Of a stretch of DNA of 64,000 bases, positions 24,363-34,390 are shown one piece after another. Origin of the DNA: Ornithoclostridium sp944380285 (GTDB lineage Bacteria > Bacillota > Clostridia > Christensenellales > UBA3700); contig OZ006985.1 of the NCBI GenBank assembly GCA_963931165.1, forward strand, positions 372,001 through 436,000, written 5' to 3'. The first letter of the stretch is position 1, and every line of letters starts with the position of its first letter. The translations under genes and the position numbers were made by a program. Below the pieces are notes generated by a model. The model did no database searches, had not been told where the DNA came from, and saw only the letters and a program-made list of their open reading frames with translations.

Positions 24363-25466
24363 TCACGCCTTGGACTTCTTCAAAAAGTCGAAGATGAAGT
24401 CCTCGAGTTCGCCGTCCATGACGGCGGTGATGTTGCCCGTCTCGCAGCCTGTGCGGTGGTCTTTGACCATCGTGTACGGGCAGAAGACGTAGCTGCGGAT
24501 CTGGCTGCCCCACTCTATCTTTTTGACTTCGCCTTTGAGTTCCGCCTCGTGTTCCTGCTGTTCCTGCTCCTGCCTCTCGGCGAGTTTACCGCGCAGCATC
24601 TCCATCGCCTGCTCGCGGTTTTGGATCTGGCTGCGCTCGTTCTGGCACTGCACGACGATCCCGGTCGGGATATGCGTGATTCGCACCGCGCTGTCCGTCT
24701 TATTGACGTGCTGACCGCCGGCGCCGCCGCTGCGATAGGTATCTATTTTGAGGTCTTCGGGACGGATGACGATCTCCGCCGCGTCGTCGATCTTTGGCAT
24801 CACCTCGACGGACGCGAACGACGTCTGTCTGCGCGACTGCGAGTCGAACGGCGAAATGCGCACGAGACGGTGTACGCCCTTTTCGGACTTGAGATAGCCG
24901 TACGCGTTCTCTCCCTCGACGGTGAAGGTGATGCTCTTGAGTCCGGCGTCGTCGCCCGCGAGCGAATCGATCACCGTGACCTTGTAGCCGTTGCGTTCGG
25001 CATAGCGGGTATACATGCGATAGAGCATGCTGACCCAATCCTGCGCCTCTGTGCCGCCCGCGCCCGAGTGCAGCGACATGATCGCGTCGTTGCCGTCGTA
25101 TTTGCCGTTGAGCAAGGTCTGCAAGCGCAGCTCCTCCGTCAGCTTGTCTATCTCCGCCATCTCCGCGGCGATCTCTTCCTGTTCGCTGTCCGTACCGCTT
25201 TCGAGACTGAGATCGATCAGCACCTCGAGATCGTCGGTGCGCGAGACGAGTTTGTCATATTTTTCGAGCTTGCCGTCGACCGCCGCCGCCTCTCTGTTGA
25301 CCGCGGTCGCCTTGCCGAGGTCGGACCAAAAGCCTTCGCTCTCCTGTTTTGCGGTCAACTCGGCGCGGCGCTTTTTCAGCCCCTCGACATCGAGAGCCTC
25401 GCCGAGCTCCTGAAGCTGCCTGCGCAACTTGCCCATATCCTGTTTTGCCTGTTCGATCAGTATCAT
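24363..25466 (-). CDS. prfB: Peptide chain release factor 2 (no frameshift)
   Basis: A 367-residue RF2 that releases peptides at UGA and UAA. It has the stop-codon-recognition tripeptide SPF in RISPFDSQSR and the catalytic GGQ in SGGAGGQHVNK (about 238-248). In many bacteria prfB has an in-frame UGA and needs +1 frameshifting. Here the frame is open from ATG 25466, so that control is absent. This start has GGAG 5 bases upstream and overlaps the secA stop by 4 bases; a longer in-frame start would lie inside secA. It is the second gene of secA-prfB-tsaD. Confidence 0.93.
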   Translation of the reverse strand: MILIEQAKQDMGKLRRQLQELGEALDVEGLKKRRAELTAKQESEGFWSDLGKATAVNREAAAVDGKLEKYDKLVSRTDDLEVLIDLSLESGTDSEQEEIAAEMAEIDKLTEELRLQTLLNGKYDGNDAIMSLHSGAGGTEAQDWVSMLYRMYTRYAERNGYKVTVIDSLAGDDAGLKSITFTVEGENAYGYLKSEKGVHRLVRISPFDSQSRRQTSFASVEVMPKIDDAAEIVIRPEDLKIDTYRSGGAGGQHVNKTDSAVRITHIPTGIVVQCQNERSQIQNREQAMEMLRGKLAERQEQEQQEHEAELKGEVKKIEWGSQIRSYVFCPYTMVKDHRTGCETGNITAVMDGELEDFIFDFLKKSKA

Positions 25467-28339
25467 TTCCACTCCGTATTCTTTTTGTTTTTGCAGCATT
25501 TCTTATATTTCAGGCCGCTTCCGCACGGGCAAGGATCGTTGTTGCCCGGCTCCTTTTCCTTGTGGACGGTCTCGGGCTTTTTGGGCGCCTTCTTTTCCCC
25601 GCCGAGCGCCGAACCGTCTGCGTGACGCGCCTGCGCTTGTTGAGGCTGCGCCTGTTCCGCCTGCTGGGCGCGCGAGACTATCTTGACGTCGATCGTCAGA
25701 TGCGTCAACACCTTGACGACGTTTTCGCGGATCTCTTCGATCATTCGGTCGAACATTTCGAAGCCCTCTTTGCGATAGGTGAGCACGGGATCGCGCTGAC
25801 CGTACGACAGCAGGCTGATGCCCTGCCTCAACTCTTCCATTGCGGACAGATGCTCCGTCCACGCGTTGTCGACGCATCTGAGCAGCCACATGCGCTCCAT
25901 CTCGTCGAAATCGAGGTCCGTCTGTCTGATCGCTTTGAATTTTTCGCACAACTCCGCCTTGTGCCCTTCGTACTTCTCCTTTGAAACGCGGGTGACCTCG
26001 GCGATGAACGCCTCGACCGTGTTGAACTTCTCGACAAACGGCATATCGACGAGCCCCGTCCCGTCGGGCAAGACTTTCTCTTCGAGTTCTCTGTTGAACT
26101 CCGCATAGTCCCAGTCCGCATAGTCGCGGCGCAGGTCGACGTGCGCTCGGCAGACAGACTCGACGACGTCCTCCATCATCGCGAGGATCTGATCGTGCAC
26201 GATCAGGTCGTCGAGGACGATGTTGCGCTGTTTGTAGATGATCTCGCGCTGTTTGTTGAGCACCTCGTCATAGTTGAGGACGTTCTTTCTCGTCGAGAAG
26301 TTGCGGTCTTCGACGCGCGCCTGCGCGTGCTCGATCTGCTTTGTCAGCACCTTCGCCGAGATCTCCTCGTCGTCGGCGATGGGTAGCTTGGCAACCATAT
26401 TGCGCAGCAGATCTCCGCCGAAAATACGCAGCAGGTCGTCCTCCATCGACAGATAGAATTTGGACGAACCGGGGTCTCCCTGACGTCCGCTTCTGCCGCG
26501 CAGCTGATTGTCTATGCGGCGCGACTCGTGTCTTTCGGTGCCGATGATGCGCAAGCCTCCCAGCGCGACCACCTTTTCCTTTTCGACGTCGATCTCCTTT
26601 TTGAAGGACGCGTAATATTCCTTGTACTTGCCGCGGGCGTTGAGGATCTCTTTGTCCTCGGTCGGCGCGTGGCCGATCGCCGCCTCGACGACTTCGTGGG
26701 TATACTCCTTCTCCAGCTTTTCCCTTGCGAGAAATTCGGCGTTGCCGCCCAGCATGATATCGGTACCGCGGCCTGCCATATTGGTCGCGATGGTCACCGC
26801 TCCGAGCTTGCCCGCCTGAGCGATGATGGACGCCTCTGCGGCGTGGTTTTTGGCGTTGAGCACATTGTGCGGGATCTTGCGTTTTTTGAGCAGTTCGGAC
26901 AACTCCTCGCTCTTTTCGACGCTGACCGTACCGACGAGCACGGGCTGTTTTCTTTCGTAGCAGGCGGCAATGTCGCCAACGATCGCCTTGAGTTTGCCTT
27001 TGCGCGTCTTGAACAGCGAGTCTTCTTCATCCTTGCGGATCACCGGCTTGTTGGTCGGGATCTCGACGACGTCGAGATCGTAGATCTTCTCAAACTCCGC
27101 CTCTTCCGTCTTTGCGGTGCCGGTCATGCCCGACAGTTTGCGGTAGAGCCTGAAAAAGTTTTGGAAGGTGATGGACGCGACCGTTTGGTCTTCCGCCTTG
27201 ATTTGGACGTGCTCCTTCGCCTCGATCGCCTGATGCAGACCGTTGCTGAACCTGCGTCCTATCATCTGTCTTCCGGTAAACTCATCGACGATGATGACCT
27301 CGTCGTCGACGACGATATAATTGCTTTCGCGGTGCATCACCACATGCGCTTTGAGCGCATTGTCGATGTAGTGTTTGATCTTTTGATTTTCGTAGTCGGA
27401 CAAGTCGTCTATGCCGTAGAACCTCTCCGCCTTGTCGGCGCCGTTCTCGTTGAGATAGACCGTCTTTTCCTTTTCGCCGATCTCGTAGTCGCCCGTGTTG
27501 TCGCAGATCGCGCCGCATTCGGGACACTCGACCTGCTTGGAACGCTCGGAGACCCTGCCGTCGTCAAACTCGTGTTCGCACTTGGGGCAGACATAATGCG
27601 GCGCCGTGAGCGTTCTCACAAAGCGATCCGCCTTTTCGTACGGCTCGGAGTCGCTCTTGCCCATTCTCGTGATGATGAGCGGCGTGCGCGCCTCGTCGAT
27701 CAAGATGCTGTCCACCTCGTCGACGATCGCAAACGCGAGCTTGCGCTGCACTCTGTTGGCGGCAACGATCGCCATATTGTCGCGCAGATAGTCGAAACCG
27801 AGTTCGTTGTTGGTCGTATAAAGGATGTCGCACGCATACGCAGCCTTCTTTTGCGCGGGCTTCATGCTGTGCAGGTTGACCCCGACCGTCAAACCGAGGA
27901 AGCGGAACACCTTGCCCATCCAATCGCAATGGTATTGCGCAAGATACTCGTTGACGGTGACGATCTGCATCCCCTCGCCCGTCAAGGCGTTGAGATATGC
28001 GGGGAGCGTCGCGACCAGCGTCTTGCCTTCGCCCGTTCTCATCTCGGCGATGCGCCCTTCGTGAAGCACGATGCCGCCCATGATCTGCACATAGAAATGC
28101 CTGAGTCCGAGCACGCGCGTGCTCGCCTCGCGCACGGTGGCAAACGCCTCGGGCAGCAACTGGTCGAGGGTCTCGCCCTCGGCGTATCTCTTCTTATATT
28201 TTTCGGTGCATGCGGCGAGTTCCTCGTCCGTCATCGCCTTGAACTTGTCCTCGAGCGCGACGACCTTGTCGGCGATCTTGCGCACTTTGCGCAACTCTCT
28301 CTCGTTGCGATCGGGGAATATGCTTGACAAAATACCCAT
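25463..28339 (-). CDS. secA: Preprotein translocase ATPase SecA with an extra zinc ribbon
   Basis: A 958-residue SecA that drives export through SecYEG. It has Walker A MRTGEGKT (about 100-107), DEVD (about 207-210), the second helicase motifs (GRGTDIMLGGNAEF, RRIDNQLRGRSGRQGDPG), and the C-terminal zinc motif CPCGSGLKYKKCC. Unusual is an insert at about 246-285 with CPKCEHEF and CPECGAIC. It forms a four-Cys ribbon between the first nucleotide-binding core and the preprotein cross-linking domain, where most SecA proteins have only a short link. The gene has its own promoter and overlaps prfB by 4 bases. The length is otherwise normal for a Gram-positive SecA1. Confidence 0.95.
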   Translation of the reverse strand: MGILSSIFPDRNERELRKVRKIADKVVALEDKFKAMTDEELAACTEKYKKRYAEGETLDQLLPEAFATVREASTRVLGLRHFYVQIMGGIVLHEGRIAEMRTGEGKTLVATLPAYLNALTGEGMQIVTVNEYLAQYHCDWMGKVFRFLGLTVGVNLHSMKPAQKKAAYACDILYTTNNELGFDYLRDNMAIVAANRVQRKLAFAIVDEVDSILIDEARTPLIITRMGKSDSEPYEKADRFVRTLTAPHYVCPKCEHEFDDGRVSERSKQVECPECGAICDNTGDYEIGEKEKTVYLNENGADKAERFYGIDDLSDYENQKIKHYIDNALKAHVVMHRESNYIVVDDEVIIVDEFTGRQMIGRRFSNGLHQAIEAKEHVQIKAEDQTVASITFQNFFRLYRKLSGMTGTAKTEEAEFEKIYDLDVVEIPTNKPVIRKDEEDSLFKTRKGKLKAIVGDIAACYERKQPVLVGTVSVEKSEELSELLKKRKIPHNVLNAKNHAAEASIIAQAGKLGAVTIATNMAGRGTDIMLGGNAEFLAREKLEKEYTHEVVEAAIGHAPTEDKEILNARGKYKEYYASFKKEIDVEKEKVVALGGLRIIGTERHESRRIDNQLRGRSGRQGDPGSSKFYLSMEDDLLRIFGGDLLRNMVAKLPIADDEEISAKVLTKQIEHAQARVEDRNFSTRKNVLNYDEVLNKQREIIYKQRNIVLDDLIVHDQILAMMEDVVESVCRAHVDLRRDYADWDYAEFNRELEEKVLPDGTGLVDMPFVEKFNTVEAFIAEVTRVSKEKYEGHKAELCEKFKAIRQTDLDFDEMERMWLLRCVDNAWTEHLSAMEELRQGISLLSYGQRDPVLTYRKEGFEMFDRMIEEIRENVVKVLTHLTIDVKIVSRAQQAEQAQPQQAQARHADGSALGGEKKAPKKPETVHKEKEPGNNDPCPCGSGLKYKKCCKNKKNTEWK

Positions 28340-28393
28340 TTTTTACCTCGGCGCGCAAATGGTCGCGCGCATTATTTTATACTATGCTTTTCA

Positions 28394-28422
28394 ATATTAG
28401 CACAGCGCGCGGAGATAGTCAA
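28394..28422 (-). promoter_or_regulatory. Promoter of secA-prfB-tsaD
   Basis: TTGACT (28417-28422) and TAATAT (28394-28399) on the minus strand, 17-base spacing. Confidence 0.75.
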
Positions 28423-28459
28423 GCCAAATGCAAACACGGAAATTCGCTCCGTTTGACGA

Positions 28460-28497
28460 AAAAGAGAGAACGAGGCGCCGACATTGCCGACGCCTCG
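28460..28497 (-). terminator. Terminator of pyrG
   Basis: The stem GAGGCG/CGCCTC with a partly paired interior (28472-28496) is followed on the minus strand by GTTCTCTCTTTTT. The 60 bases between it and the pyrG stop hold nothing I recognise. Confidence 0.75.
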
Positions 28498-28557
28498 CCT
28501 GTGTATGGACCTCCGCTCAGGGACCGGTGATAGATTCGCGGAGGAGCTTCACCTGTG

Positions 28558-30159
<1,602 letters not shown>

Positions 30160-30174
30160 GGTCCCTCCCTCGAA

Positions 30175-30212
30175 CAAAAAAGGCGTCCGTGACCGATACG
30201 GTCACGGACGCC
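30175..30212 (-). terminator. Leader terminator (attenuator) of pyrG
   Basis: A perfect 14-bp stem (30182-30195 with 30199-30212), loop ATA on the plus strand, then TTTTTT on the minus strand. It lies between the pyrG promoter and its ribosome site, so it must be bypassed for expression. The 5' arm in the RNA overlaps the hexaloop hairpin 30205-30220. Confidence 0.88.
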
Positions 30213-30220
30213 TTTGTCCG
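30205..30220 (-). promoter_or_regulatory. Hexaloop antiterminator hairpin in the pyrG leader (candidate ANTAR target)
   Basis: In the RNA: stem CGGAC/GTCCG, loop AAAGGC (plus-strand 30210-30215). The loop has A at position 1 and G at position 4, the rule for ANTAR binding. Forming it removes 8 bases from the terminator 5' arm. The glnN leader has the same loop on a different stem. Confidence 0.75.
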
Positions 30221-30233
30221 ATTTCATATGCAT

Positions 30234-30262
30234 ATTATACATCGCTCGCGCGGATTTGTCAA
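30234..30262 (-). promoter_or_regulatory. Promoter of pyrG
   Basis: TTGACA (30257-30262) and TATAAT (30234-30239) on the minus strand, 17-base spacing, a full consensus match. The start region is not GGG, so the reiterative-G attenuation known for Bacillus pyrG is not supported. Confidence 0.88.
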
Positions 30263-30276
30263 TCGTGCGCCGCCAT

Positions 30277-30843
30277 TTAGTGCTCGAATTTTCGCAAGAT
30301 CTCTTCGGCGACTTCCATCCGGCTCATTCGGCTGTCCATCGCGCTCTTTTCGATATATCTGTGCGCGTCCTCTTCGGACATTCCCTGCCTGACGGCGAGC
30401 GCGCACTTCGCCCTCTCGACGATCTTGACTTCGGCGATCTTCTTTTGCAGATTGGCGATCGTGCGCTTCATCGCCGCCATCCTCGCCTCTGTGGCAAGCG
30501 CGACCTTTGCGCATTGCGCGGCGAAGGCGACCGAACACGGCTTTGCGACCACTATCACTCCCGACGAAGACACCTTTGTCTCGATCGGTCCGTACTCCTG
30601 TGCGCTCACGAACAGCAAAATTCCCGCGCTCGTCTTTTCGGCGGCATAGACCGCCAGATCGGAGCCGTACTCGTCCGCCAAAGGCGCGTTGATGACGATC
30701 AGGTCGAACGCGTCGGACGACAGTTGACGACGCGCGTCCGCGCCCCTCGCGCACGCGACCTCATCGGCGAAAAGCCCCGTGACGGGACCGAACAGCGCCG
30801 ACGATTTGAACGCGGTCGAAGATACGACGAGCGCCCTGATCAT
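30277..30843 (-). CDS. ANTAR-domain RNA-binding antiterminator with pseudo-receiver
   Basis: A 188-residue regulator. The C-terminal ANTAR domain (about 125-188) shows a coiled-coil lead (MKRTIANLQKKIAEVKIVERAK) and the three-helix core ALAVRQGMSEEDAHRYIEKSAMDSRMSRMEVAEEIL. ANTAR proteins bind RNA hexaloop hairpins and prevent termination. The N-terminal part looks like a response-regulator receiver, but the phosphorylated Asp position appears as Asn (FDLIVINAPL), so phosphorylation is unlikely. It lies 2 bases after glnA as the last gene of the nitrogen operon. Its own operon leader and the pyrG leader both carry matching hairpins. ATG 30843 gives the first beta strand of the receiver fold (MIRALVVSS). 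Confidence 0.85.
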   Translation of the reverse strand: MIRALVVSSTAFKSSALFGPVTGLFADEVACARGADARRQLSSDAFDLIVINAPLADEYGSDLAVYAAEKTSAGILLFVSAQEYGPIETKVSSSGVIVVAKPCSVAFAAQCAKVALATEARMAAMKRTIANLQKKIAEVKIVERAKCALAVRQGMSEEDAHRYIEKSAMDSRMSRMEVAEEILRKFEH

Positions 30844-30845
30844 AT

Positions 30846-32072
30846 TCAGCCTTTGAGGAACCCCGCCGCGACGTCCGCGCCCAGCGTCGCCGCTACGAAC
30901 TCGCTCTTTTCGGCAAGTTTTTTCGCCTCGGCGAGCGTGGCGGGCAGCGTCGGATATTTGCCCTCGGGCGCGAGATAGACGTTTTCGTCGCACTCGGGCT
31001 CGAGCGCTTCTCCGCGCGCGATGCCTTCCAGCCCCGCGTTGAGCAGCAGCGCGAACGCCAAATAGGGATTGATCGTGCAGTCGGGGTTGCGCACCTCTAT
31101 GCGCTTGCTCTCGCCGAACGCATACGGCACGCGCACCAACTGCGAGCGGTTGCCTCTCGACCAGGTGATGTAGCGCGGCGCTTCGCACGTCCCCAGCCTC
31201 GCGTACGACGACTCGCGCGGAGCGGTGAACGCGCACATCTCGGCGCTGCGGTTGAGTATGCCGGCGATGAAGGACTTTGCGTCCTCCCTCATATTTCCGT
31301 CTTCGGCGGCAAAGATGTTGACGCCGTCCTTTTTGAGCGAGATGTTGACGTGCAGACCGTTGCCGCTCTCTCCGGGAACGGGTTTCGGCTCAAACGACGC
31401 GACCAGCCCGTTGTTGCGCGCGACGGACGCGACGACCCAGCGGAAGGTGACGATGTTGTCGGCGGTCTCCGACACGCCGTCATAGCGGAAATCTATCTCG
31501 TTCTGACCGGGACCGTGCTCGTGGTGCGACCTTTCGGGGCGCAGCCCCATCTGTTCGAGCGTGCCGCAGATCTCGCGGCGGACGTTCTCGCCCCTGTCCT
31601 TGGGGAAGACGTCGAAATATCCTCCGCGGTCGAGCGGCTCGGCGCTTCCGTCCTCTCTTTCGCGGAAGAGGTAGAACTCGCATTCCGCGCCGAAGTCGGC
31701 GGTATAGCCCATCGCCGCGGCGCGCTGTTTGATCTTTGAGAGGATGTACCGCCCCGACCCCTCGAACGGCGTGCCGTCGGGGTGACAGATGTCGCAGATC
31801 ATTCTGATGACGACTCCGCCGAGCGAACGCCACGGCACGACGCTCATCGTCGTCGGGTCGGGCTTGAGGAACAAATCCGACCTGTCGACGCCGAGGAAAC
31901 CTCTGACCGCCGAGGCGTCGAACGCCACCCCGTACTTGAACGCCTTTTCCAGCTGATCGGGCAGGATGGAGATATTTTTGAGTTCTCCGAACAGGTCGCA
32001 GAACGCGAGCCTGATGAACTTGACGTCGTTTTCTCTGACGAATTCGGCGACGTCGCGCTGTGTGGATACCAT
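30846..32072 (-). CDS. glnA: Glutamine synthetase, type I
   Basis: A 408-residue enzyme joining ammonium to glutamate with ATP. It has FCDLFGELKNISI near the start, the glutamate-binding AECEFYLF (about 127-134), HEHGPGQNEID (about 189-199) and NPYLAFALLL. At 408 residues it is shorter than the usual 440-470, and I do not see an adenylylation-site loop. It coexists with a type III enzyme in the same operon. ATG 32072 has GAGG 5 bases upstream; the GTG 6 bases earlier is less likely. An internal promoter (32112-32140) allows glnA and the ANTAR gene to be expressed apart from the genes upstream. Confidence 0.93.
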   Translation of the reverse strand: MVSTQRDVAEFVRENDVKFIRLAFCDLFGELKNISILPDQLEKAFKYGVAFDASAVRGFLGVDRSDLFLKPDPTTMSVVPWRSLGGVVIRMICDICHPDGTPFEGSGRYILSKIKQRAAAMGYTADFGAECEFYLFREREDGSAEPLDRGGYFDVFPKDRGENVRREICGTLEQMGLRPERSHHEHGPGQNEIDFRYDGVSETADNIVTFRWVVASVARNNGLVASFEPKPVPGESGNGLHVNISLKKDGVNIFAAEDGNMREDAKSFIAGILNRSAEMCAFTAPRESSYARLGTCEAPRYITWSRGNRSQLVRVPYAFGESKRIEVRNPDCTINPYLAFALLLNAGLEGIARGEALEPECDENVYLAPEGKYPTLPATLAEAKKLAEKSEFVAATLGADVAAGFLKG

Positions 32073-32111
32073 ATGCACCTCTTCGCGCCGAGCGCGGTTT
32101 TCTATAATGAA

Positions 32112-32140
32112 ATTATAATACTTTTTGCCGCTCTTGTAAA
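32112..32140 (-). promoter_or_regulatory. Internal promoter before glnA
   Basis: TTTACA (32135-32140) and TATAAT (32112-32117) on the minus strand, 17-base spacing, in the only sizeable gap (82 bases) of the nitrogen operon. Confidence 0.7.
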
Positions 32141-32154
32141 GCGTCGACGGCGCG

Positions 32155-32871
32155 TCAATTGGCGGTATAGAGTCTCTTATAGGGATTGGCGGTGTCGGGC
32201 GTCAATCTCAAAAATTTGCTACCCGTGTAGATATTCGGCGCTTTTTCGAACTTTTCGCACCACTGCTCGATCAACTCTTCGATGTGTTCGGGAAGGGTGT
32301 CGACCTTGTCGGCGCGCACCTGCGGCGGGAGCGTCGACGGCGGCTGAGCCGCTCTGAGCCAGATCTCTCCGCCGTGCATTCCGGTGCCGCAAAAATAGCC
32401 CACGGTGCGGCTTTCGTCCTCTCCGCCGAGCACGACGATCGTGCCGCCGGCTTGGTACTCTCCGAGGAAGCTGCCCGCCCTTCCGCCGATGACGATCGCG
32501 GGATGGGCGTCGCGGTACGCCTTCATATGTATGCCGCAGCGGTAGCCCACGTCGCCTTCGACAAAGATCTTTCCGCCGCGCATCGCATAGCCGGTCGCGT
32601 CGCCGGCGTTGCCGTGAATGACGATCTCGCCCGCGTTCATCGTGTCTCCGGTCGCCTCCTGCGCGTTGCCGAACAGCTCTATCTCCGCTCCGTCGAGGTA
32701 TGCGCCGAGCGCGTTGCCGGGGATGCCGTCGATCTTCAGGATCTTGTCGACGAGCGCCGTTCCGAGATATCTTTGCCCGACCACTCCCTCGACCTCGACG
32801 ACCTTGTCGTGCGAGGCGGCGATCGCGGCGTTGAGTTTTTTTGCCGTCTGTCCTCTTGCGTCTATCTTCAT
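32155..32871 (-). CDS. Glutamate synthase, C-terminal (GXGXG) domain as a separate gene
   Basis: A 238-residue right-handed beta-helix that corresponds to the last domain of the large subunit of glutamate synthase (GltB). It structures the ammonia channel between the glutaminase and synthase sites. The repeated glycine pattern is plain (GTALVDKILKIDG, AGEIVIHGNAGDATGYAMRGG, GTIVVLGGEDESRTVGYF). Here it is a free-standing gene (gltB3 arrangement, as in archaea and some clostridia). ATG 32871 has AGGTGAG just upstream; the GTG at 32877 is an alternative. It lies 7 bases after the synthase gene. Confidence 0.92.
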   Translation of the reverse strand: MKIDARGQTAKKLNAAIAASHDKVVEVEGVVGQRYLGTALVDKILKIDGIPGNALGAYLDGAEIELFGNAQEATGDTMNAGEIVIHGNAGDATGYAMRGGKIFVEGDVGYRCGIHMKAYRDAHPAIVIGGRAGSFLGEYQAGGTIVVLGGEDESRTVGYFCGTGMHGGEIWLRAAQPPSTLPPQVRADKVDTLPEHIEELIEQWCEKFEKAPNIYTGSKFLRLTPDTANPYKRLYTAN

Positions 32872-32878
32872 ACTCACC

Positions 32879-34390
32879 TCACATCGATTCGCCCGCGGGC
32901 TTGACCCCGAGCAGTCCGAGTTCGCTGTCCGTCATACCTATGCCGCGCAGCATCAGCCGATTGCCGCGCAGCGCCTCGATCGAGTTGATGCCCATTCCGC
33001 CCATCATCTCTTCGAGTTCGTGTTTCCACGCGGTGATCAGGTTGACCAGTCTTTCGGCGCCCTCGTCGGGGTCGAGCCTTTTGACGAGGTCGGGGCGCTG
33101 AGTCGCTATCCCCCAATTGCAGATGCCCGTATGGCAGCTTCGGCAGAGGTGGCAGCCGAGGGCGATCAATGCCGCCGTGCCGATATAGCACGCGTCCGCG
33201 CCGAGCGCGACCGCCTTCAACACGTCTGCGGACGAGCGGATCGAGCCTCCGACGACGACGGAGACGTTGTCGCGTATGCCCTCTTCCCTCAGTCTCTCGT
33301 CCACTCTCGCGAGCGCGAGTTCGACGGGGATGCCGACGTTGTCGCGGATGCGCGTCGGCGCGGCGCCCGTTCCGCCGCGGAATCCGTCGATCGCGATCAC
33401 GTCCGCGCCGCTGCGTGCGACGCCGCTTGCGATCGCCTCGATGTTGTGGACGGCGGCGACCTTGACGATCACGGGCTTGCGGTAGCCCGTCGCCTCTTTG
33501 AGCGACATGACCAGCTGTCTCAGATCCTCGATGGAATAGATGTCGTGGTGCGGCGCGGGCGAGATGGCGTCGCTGCCTTCGGGGATCATGCGCGTCTCGG
33601 CGACGTCGGCGGTGATCTTCGCCGCCGGCAGGTGTCCGCCTATGCCGGGTTTTGCGCCCTGTCCCATCTTTATCTCGATCGCCGCGGCGGCGTCGAGATA
33701 GTCCCTGAACACTCCGAACCTGCCCGACGCGACCTGCACTATCGTGTTTTTGCCGTATTTGTAAAAGTCGCGGTGCAGACCGCCCTCGCCCGTGTTATAG
33801 AAGATGCCCAGCCTCTCCGCCGCCTTGGCGAGCGCGGCGTGGACGTTGTAGCTGACCGAGCCGTAGCTCATCGCCGAAAACATGACGGGCACGTCGAGTT
33901 CGAGCTGCGGGGGAAGGGTGTCTTTGAGCCTGCCGTTTTCGTCACGCTCTATCGTCACGTTGCGGCACCCCAATCTCAGACGCGTCTCCATCGGCTCGCG
34001 CAGCGGGTCTATCGACGGGTTGGTCACCTGCGACGCATTGATCAAAAGTCTGTTCCAAAATTCGGGATATGTATTGGGATTTCCCATCGAAGAGAGCAAG
34101 ACTCCGCCGCTTTGCGCCTGTCTGTATATCTCGTCGACGGCGTCGCGGCTCCAATTGGCGTTGGCGCGATATGCGTCGTTCGACGCGGCGATCTTGAGCG
34201 CGCCGGTCGGACAGACGCATACGCAGCGGTGGCAGTTGACGCACTTGGCGTCATCCGCGACCATCACTCCTCTCTTTTGGTCAAAGGAATGGACTCCGTT
34301 TGCGCACTGTCTCTCGCAGAGGCGGCACGCGGTGCATTTGCTCTCGTTCCTCAGCACTTCGAACGACGGAAGGATATAGCGCACTTTCAT
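32879..34390 (-). CDS. Glutamate synthase, FMN-binding synthase domain with ferredoxin module
   Basis: A 503-residue protein. Residues about 10-70 carry two 4Fe-4S motifs (CTACRLCERQC and CVNCHRCVCVCP). The rest is the FMN barrel of glutamate synthase, which reduces 2-iminoglutarate to glutamate; GFRGGTGAAPTRIRDNVGIP and IVVGGSIRSSADV-like segments mark the flavin site, with a further Cys cluster CHLCRSCHTGIC near 430 for a 3Fe-4S centre. It is the gltB2 component. The NADPH subunit GltD is not in this window, so ferredoxin may be the donor. ATG 34390 overlaps the upstream gltB1 stop by 4 bases and has GGAGG upstream. Confidence 0.93.
   Translation of the reverse strand: MKVRYILPSFEVLRNESKCTACRLCERQCANGVHSFDQKRGVMVADDAKCVNCHRCVCVCPTGALKIAASNDAYRANANWSRDAVDEIYRQAQSGGVLLSSMGNPNTYPEFWNRLLINASQVTNPSIDPLREPMETRLRLGCRNVTIERDENGRLKDTLPPQLELDVPVMFSAMSYGSVSYNVHAALAKAAERLGIFYNTGEGGLHRDFYKYGKNTIVQVASGRFGVFRDYLDAAAAIEIKMGQGAKPGIGGHLPAAKITADVAETRMIPEGSDAISPAPHHDIYSIEDLRQLVMSLKEATGYRKPVIVKVAAVHNIEAIASGVARSGADVIAIDGFRGGTGAAPTRIRDNVGIPVELALARVDERLREEGIRDNVSVVVGGSIRSSADVLKAVALGADACYIGTAALIALGCHLCRSCHTGICNWGIATQRPDLVKRLDPDEGAERLVNLITAWKHELEEMMGGMGINSIEALRGNRLMLRGIGMTDSELGLLGVKPAGESM

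Noticed and set aside
26528..28327. 600-codon frame on the plus strand
   Set aside because: It is antisense to secA, whose protein motifs are unmistakable; antisense frames of this kind occur across the whole window because of codon composition.
30175..30262. Bacillus-type reiterative-G attenuation of pyrG
   Set aside because: The predicted transcription start region reads GCATATGAAA rather than GGGC, so the required G-run is absent.
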